20,588 nucleotides of DNA from a virus, in the IMG/VR virus record IMGVR_UViG_3300020168_000035, positions 1 through 20,588 of that record. The stretch is one strand, 5' to 3'. A program made the translations under genes and the position numbers. Under the pieces are notes generated by a model that was not told where the DNA came from, searched no databases, and saw only the letters and a program-made list of their open reading frames with translations. Positions 19,603 through 20,588 of the stretch are shown one piece after another; position 1 is the stretch's first letter; the number at the start of each line of letters is the position of its first letter.

Positions 19603-20588
19603 TTAAGCGTATTTCTTCTGTAAAAGCTTTTTCGCAAGCTCTAAATTAGCTTTATCTTTAGGACTCAAAAGTTTTCCGGCTCTATTGATGTAAAACATTA
19701 ATCTACTCATAGCTTGATCTAAATCTTCGCTATCTTTATGTAGAACATCTGCAATCTTAGCAGCAGGTTCTGTAAATAATCCTGCAGGTGGAGTCCATTT
19801 AGGTTTAACATCAGCACTCCATTTATCATCAGCCTCTTCTACTTTAGATTCATCAGCAGGTTCTTCAACCTCGATCTCATCACCAGTTTCCTCATCTTCA
19901 ATATCTTCTTTATCGGTTTCTTCTTTGCCATCGGCATCTAATTCAACCTCTTTAGCTTCACCCATTAAGATATCCTTGATTTTATCAAGTTTTTCTTTAT
20001 CTTTCTTAGCGGAAGCAACGGCCTTTTCTAAATCACTCCCATCTTCTTCCTTTTCATCAGATTCAGGGGCCTCATCATCAGGACCTTGAAATTCATCTTC
20101 GTCACCATCGGCAAGATCATCGATCATATCATCAATATCTTCACCATCGCCTTCAACTTGAAGCGTTTCTTTATTAAGTTTCTCATCGACTTTTTCTTTA
20201 TCTTCTTCGTCGATTTGATCGCTACCAGCAAGACCTAAAAGGAATGCAGCGGCTGCATCTTCAAAAGTTTTCTTTTTAGCTTCATTAACAGATTCGCCTA
20301 ATGCATCTAAAAAGTCTGATTCAATTTCCTCTCCATATCTGTCGTCATAAATAACTTTTAAATCATCTACAGTGACCTTACCTTTGTAATTAGATTTGAT
20401 ATCGTCTATTATATCTACTCTATCTCCTTTCATAATATCTTCACCAAAGGCGTCTTTGTAAGCGGATATAATATCTTTTATCGTGTATTTTTTAGCTTCA
20501 TTAACTTCTGATTCGTAAACTACAGCCCCATCAGGCATATAAGAATAAACCGCATAGGCAGGAGCACCGCCTCTTCCGACCGTTCCAA
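19603..20588 (-). CDS. Acidic probable head/core protein with C-terminal DUF3175-like domain (5' end outside window)
   Basis: The reading frame stays open past the first ATG at 20538 to the window edge, encoding GTVGRGGAPAYAVYSY before it, so the true start lies outside. Within the window: a glycine-rich start, two VNEAKK sites (20494-20505 and about 72 residues later) that fit gp21 cutting after Glu, two short helical repeats between them, and a very acidic middle (Asp/Glu-rich, about residues 109-235 from the internal Met). The C-terminal ~70 residues read KWTPPAGLFTEPAAKIA and SRLMFYINRAGKLLSPKDK, then a helix of Leu-Ala-Lys. This resembles the DUF3175 family, whose function is unknown. 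High acidity and protease-like sites suggest an internal head or scaffold role. Confidence 0.75.
   Translation of the reverse strand, partial: GTVGRGGAPAYAVYSYMPDGAVVYESEVNEAKKYTIKDIISAYKDAFGEDIMKGDRVDIIDDIKSNYKGKVTVDDLKVIYDDRYGEEIESDFLDALGESVNEAKKKTFEDAAAAFLLGLAGSDQIDEEDKEKVDEKLNKETLQVEGDGEDIDDMIDDLADGDEDEFQGPDDEAPESDEKEEDGSDLEKAVASAKKDKEKLDKIKDILMGEAKEVELDADGKEETDKEDIEDEETGDEIEVEEPADESKVEEADDKWSADVKPKWTPPAGLFTEPAAKIADVLHKDSEDLDQAMSRLMFYINRAGKLLSPKDKANLELAKKLLQKKYA

Overview
The window is part of the genome of a large, AT-rich, T4-like tailed phage (myovirus-type). All convincing genes lie on the minus strand, so the biological order runs from base 20588 down to base 1. The assignment rests on a T4-type head cassette in T4 order: portal (gp20), prohead protease (gp21) fused to a scaffold (gp22-like), then major capsid protein (gp23). 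It is supported by a gp4-type head-completion nuclease, a gp55-type late sigma factor, gp44 and probable gp62 clamp-loader subunits, and a T4 RNase H-type flap nuclease. Gene leaders are A/T-rich with no convincing Shine-Dalgarno sequences. Together with the low GC content this fits a Bacteroidota (flavobacterial) host, but the host is inferred and is not shown by the sequence.

Layout in the direction of transcription. (1) 20588-18065: two large probable virion or core proteins; the first is cut by the window edge and ends in a DUF3175-like domain. (2) 17965-16458: the late sigma gene and the head-completion nuclease overlap as ATGA, followed by a conserved phage protein of unknown role. (3) 16428-11365: portal, protease-scaffold fusion and capsid protein, closed by a strong terminator with a cUUCGg loop at 11313-11338. 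(4) 11266-6225: a four-gene operon encoding a 791-residue membrane-anchored coiled-coil protein, a CxxC/CxxC protein, a RimK-like ATP-grasp ligase fused to a retropepsin-like protease domain, and a protein with a probable capsid-targeting leader. A hairpin terminator at 6172-6195 closes it. (5) 6127-4987: four small unknown genes, with two nearly identical terminator/promoter cassettes. (6) 4972-2138: replication genes (gp44-like loader, flap nuclease, a 56-residue gene, gp62-like protein). (7) 2157-1: an unknown gene, a membrane-anchored GAF-like protein, and a probable structural protein whose C-terminal motif is interrupted by TAA.

Two things link the regions. First, short AT-rich boxes stand 10-31 bases before many starts in two visible classes: ATATATAA, mostly before structural genes, and cATATAA(T/C), before replication genes and the sigma gene. 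With a gp55-type sigma encoded here, these are candidate middle and late promoters. Second, the gp21-type protease has plausible substrates around it: hydrophobic-N-E-(S/A) sites recur in the scaffold, the capsid protein and the first protein, and the ligase-protease and its neighbour begin with leaders like those of T4 internal head proteins. The most novel prediction is that the ATP-grasp/aspartyl-protease fusion is packaged in the head and delivered to the host. I see no tRNA, rRNA, CRISPR array, insertion sequence or integrase, and no gene-free stretch longer than 300 bases.
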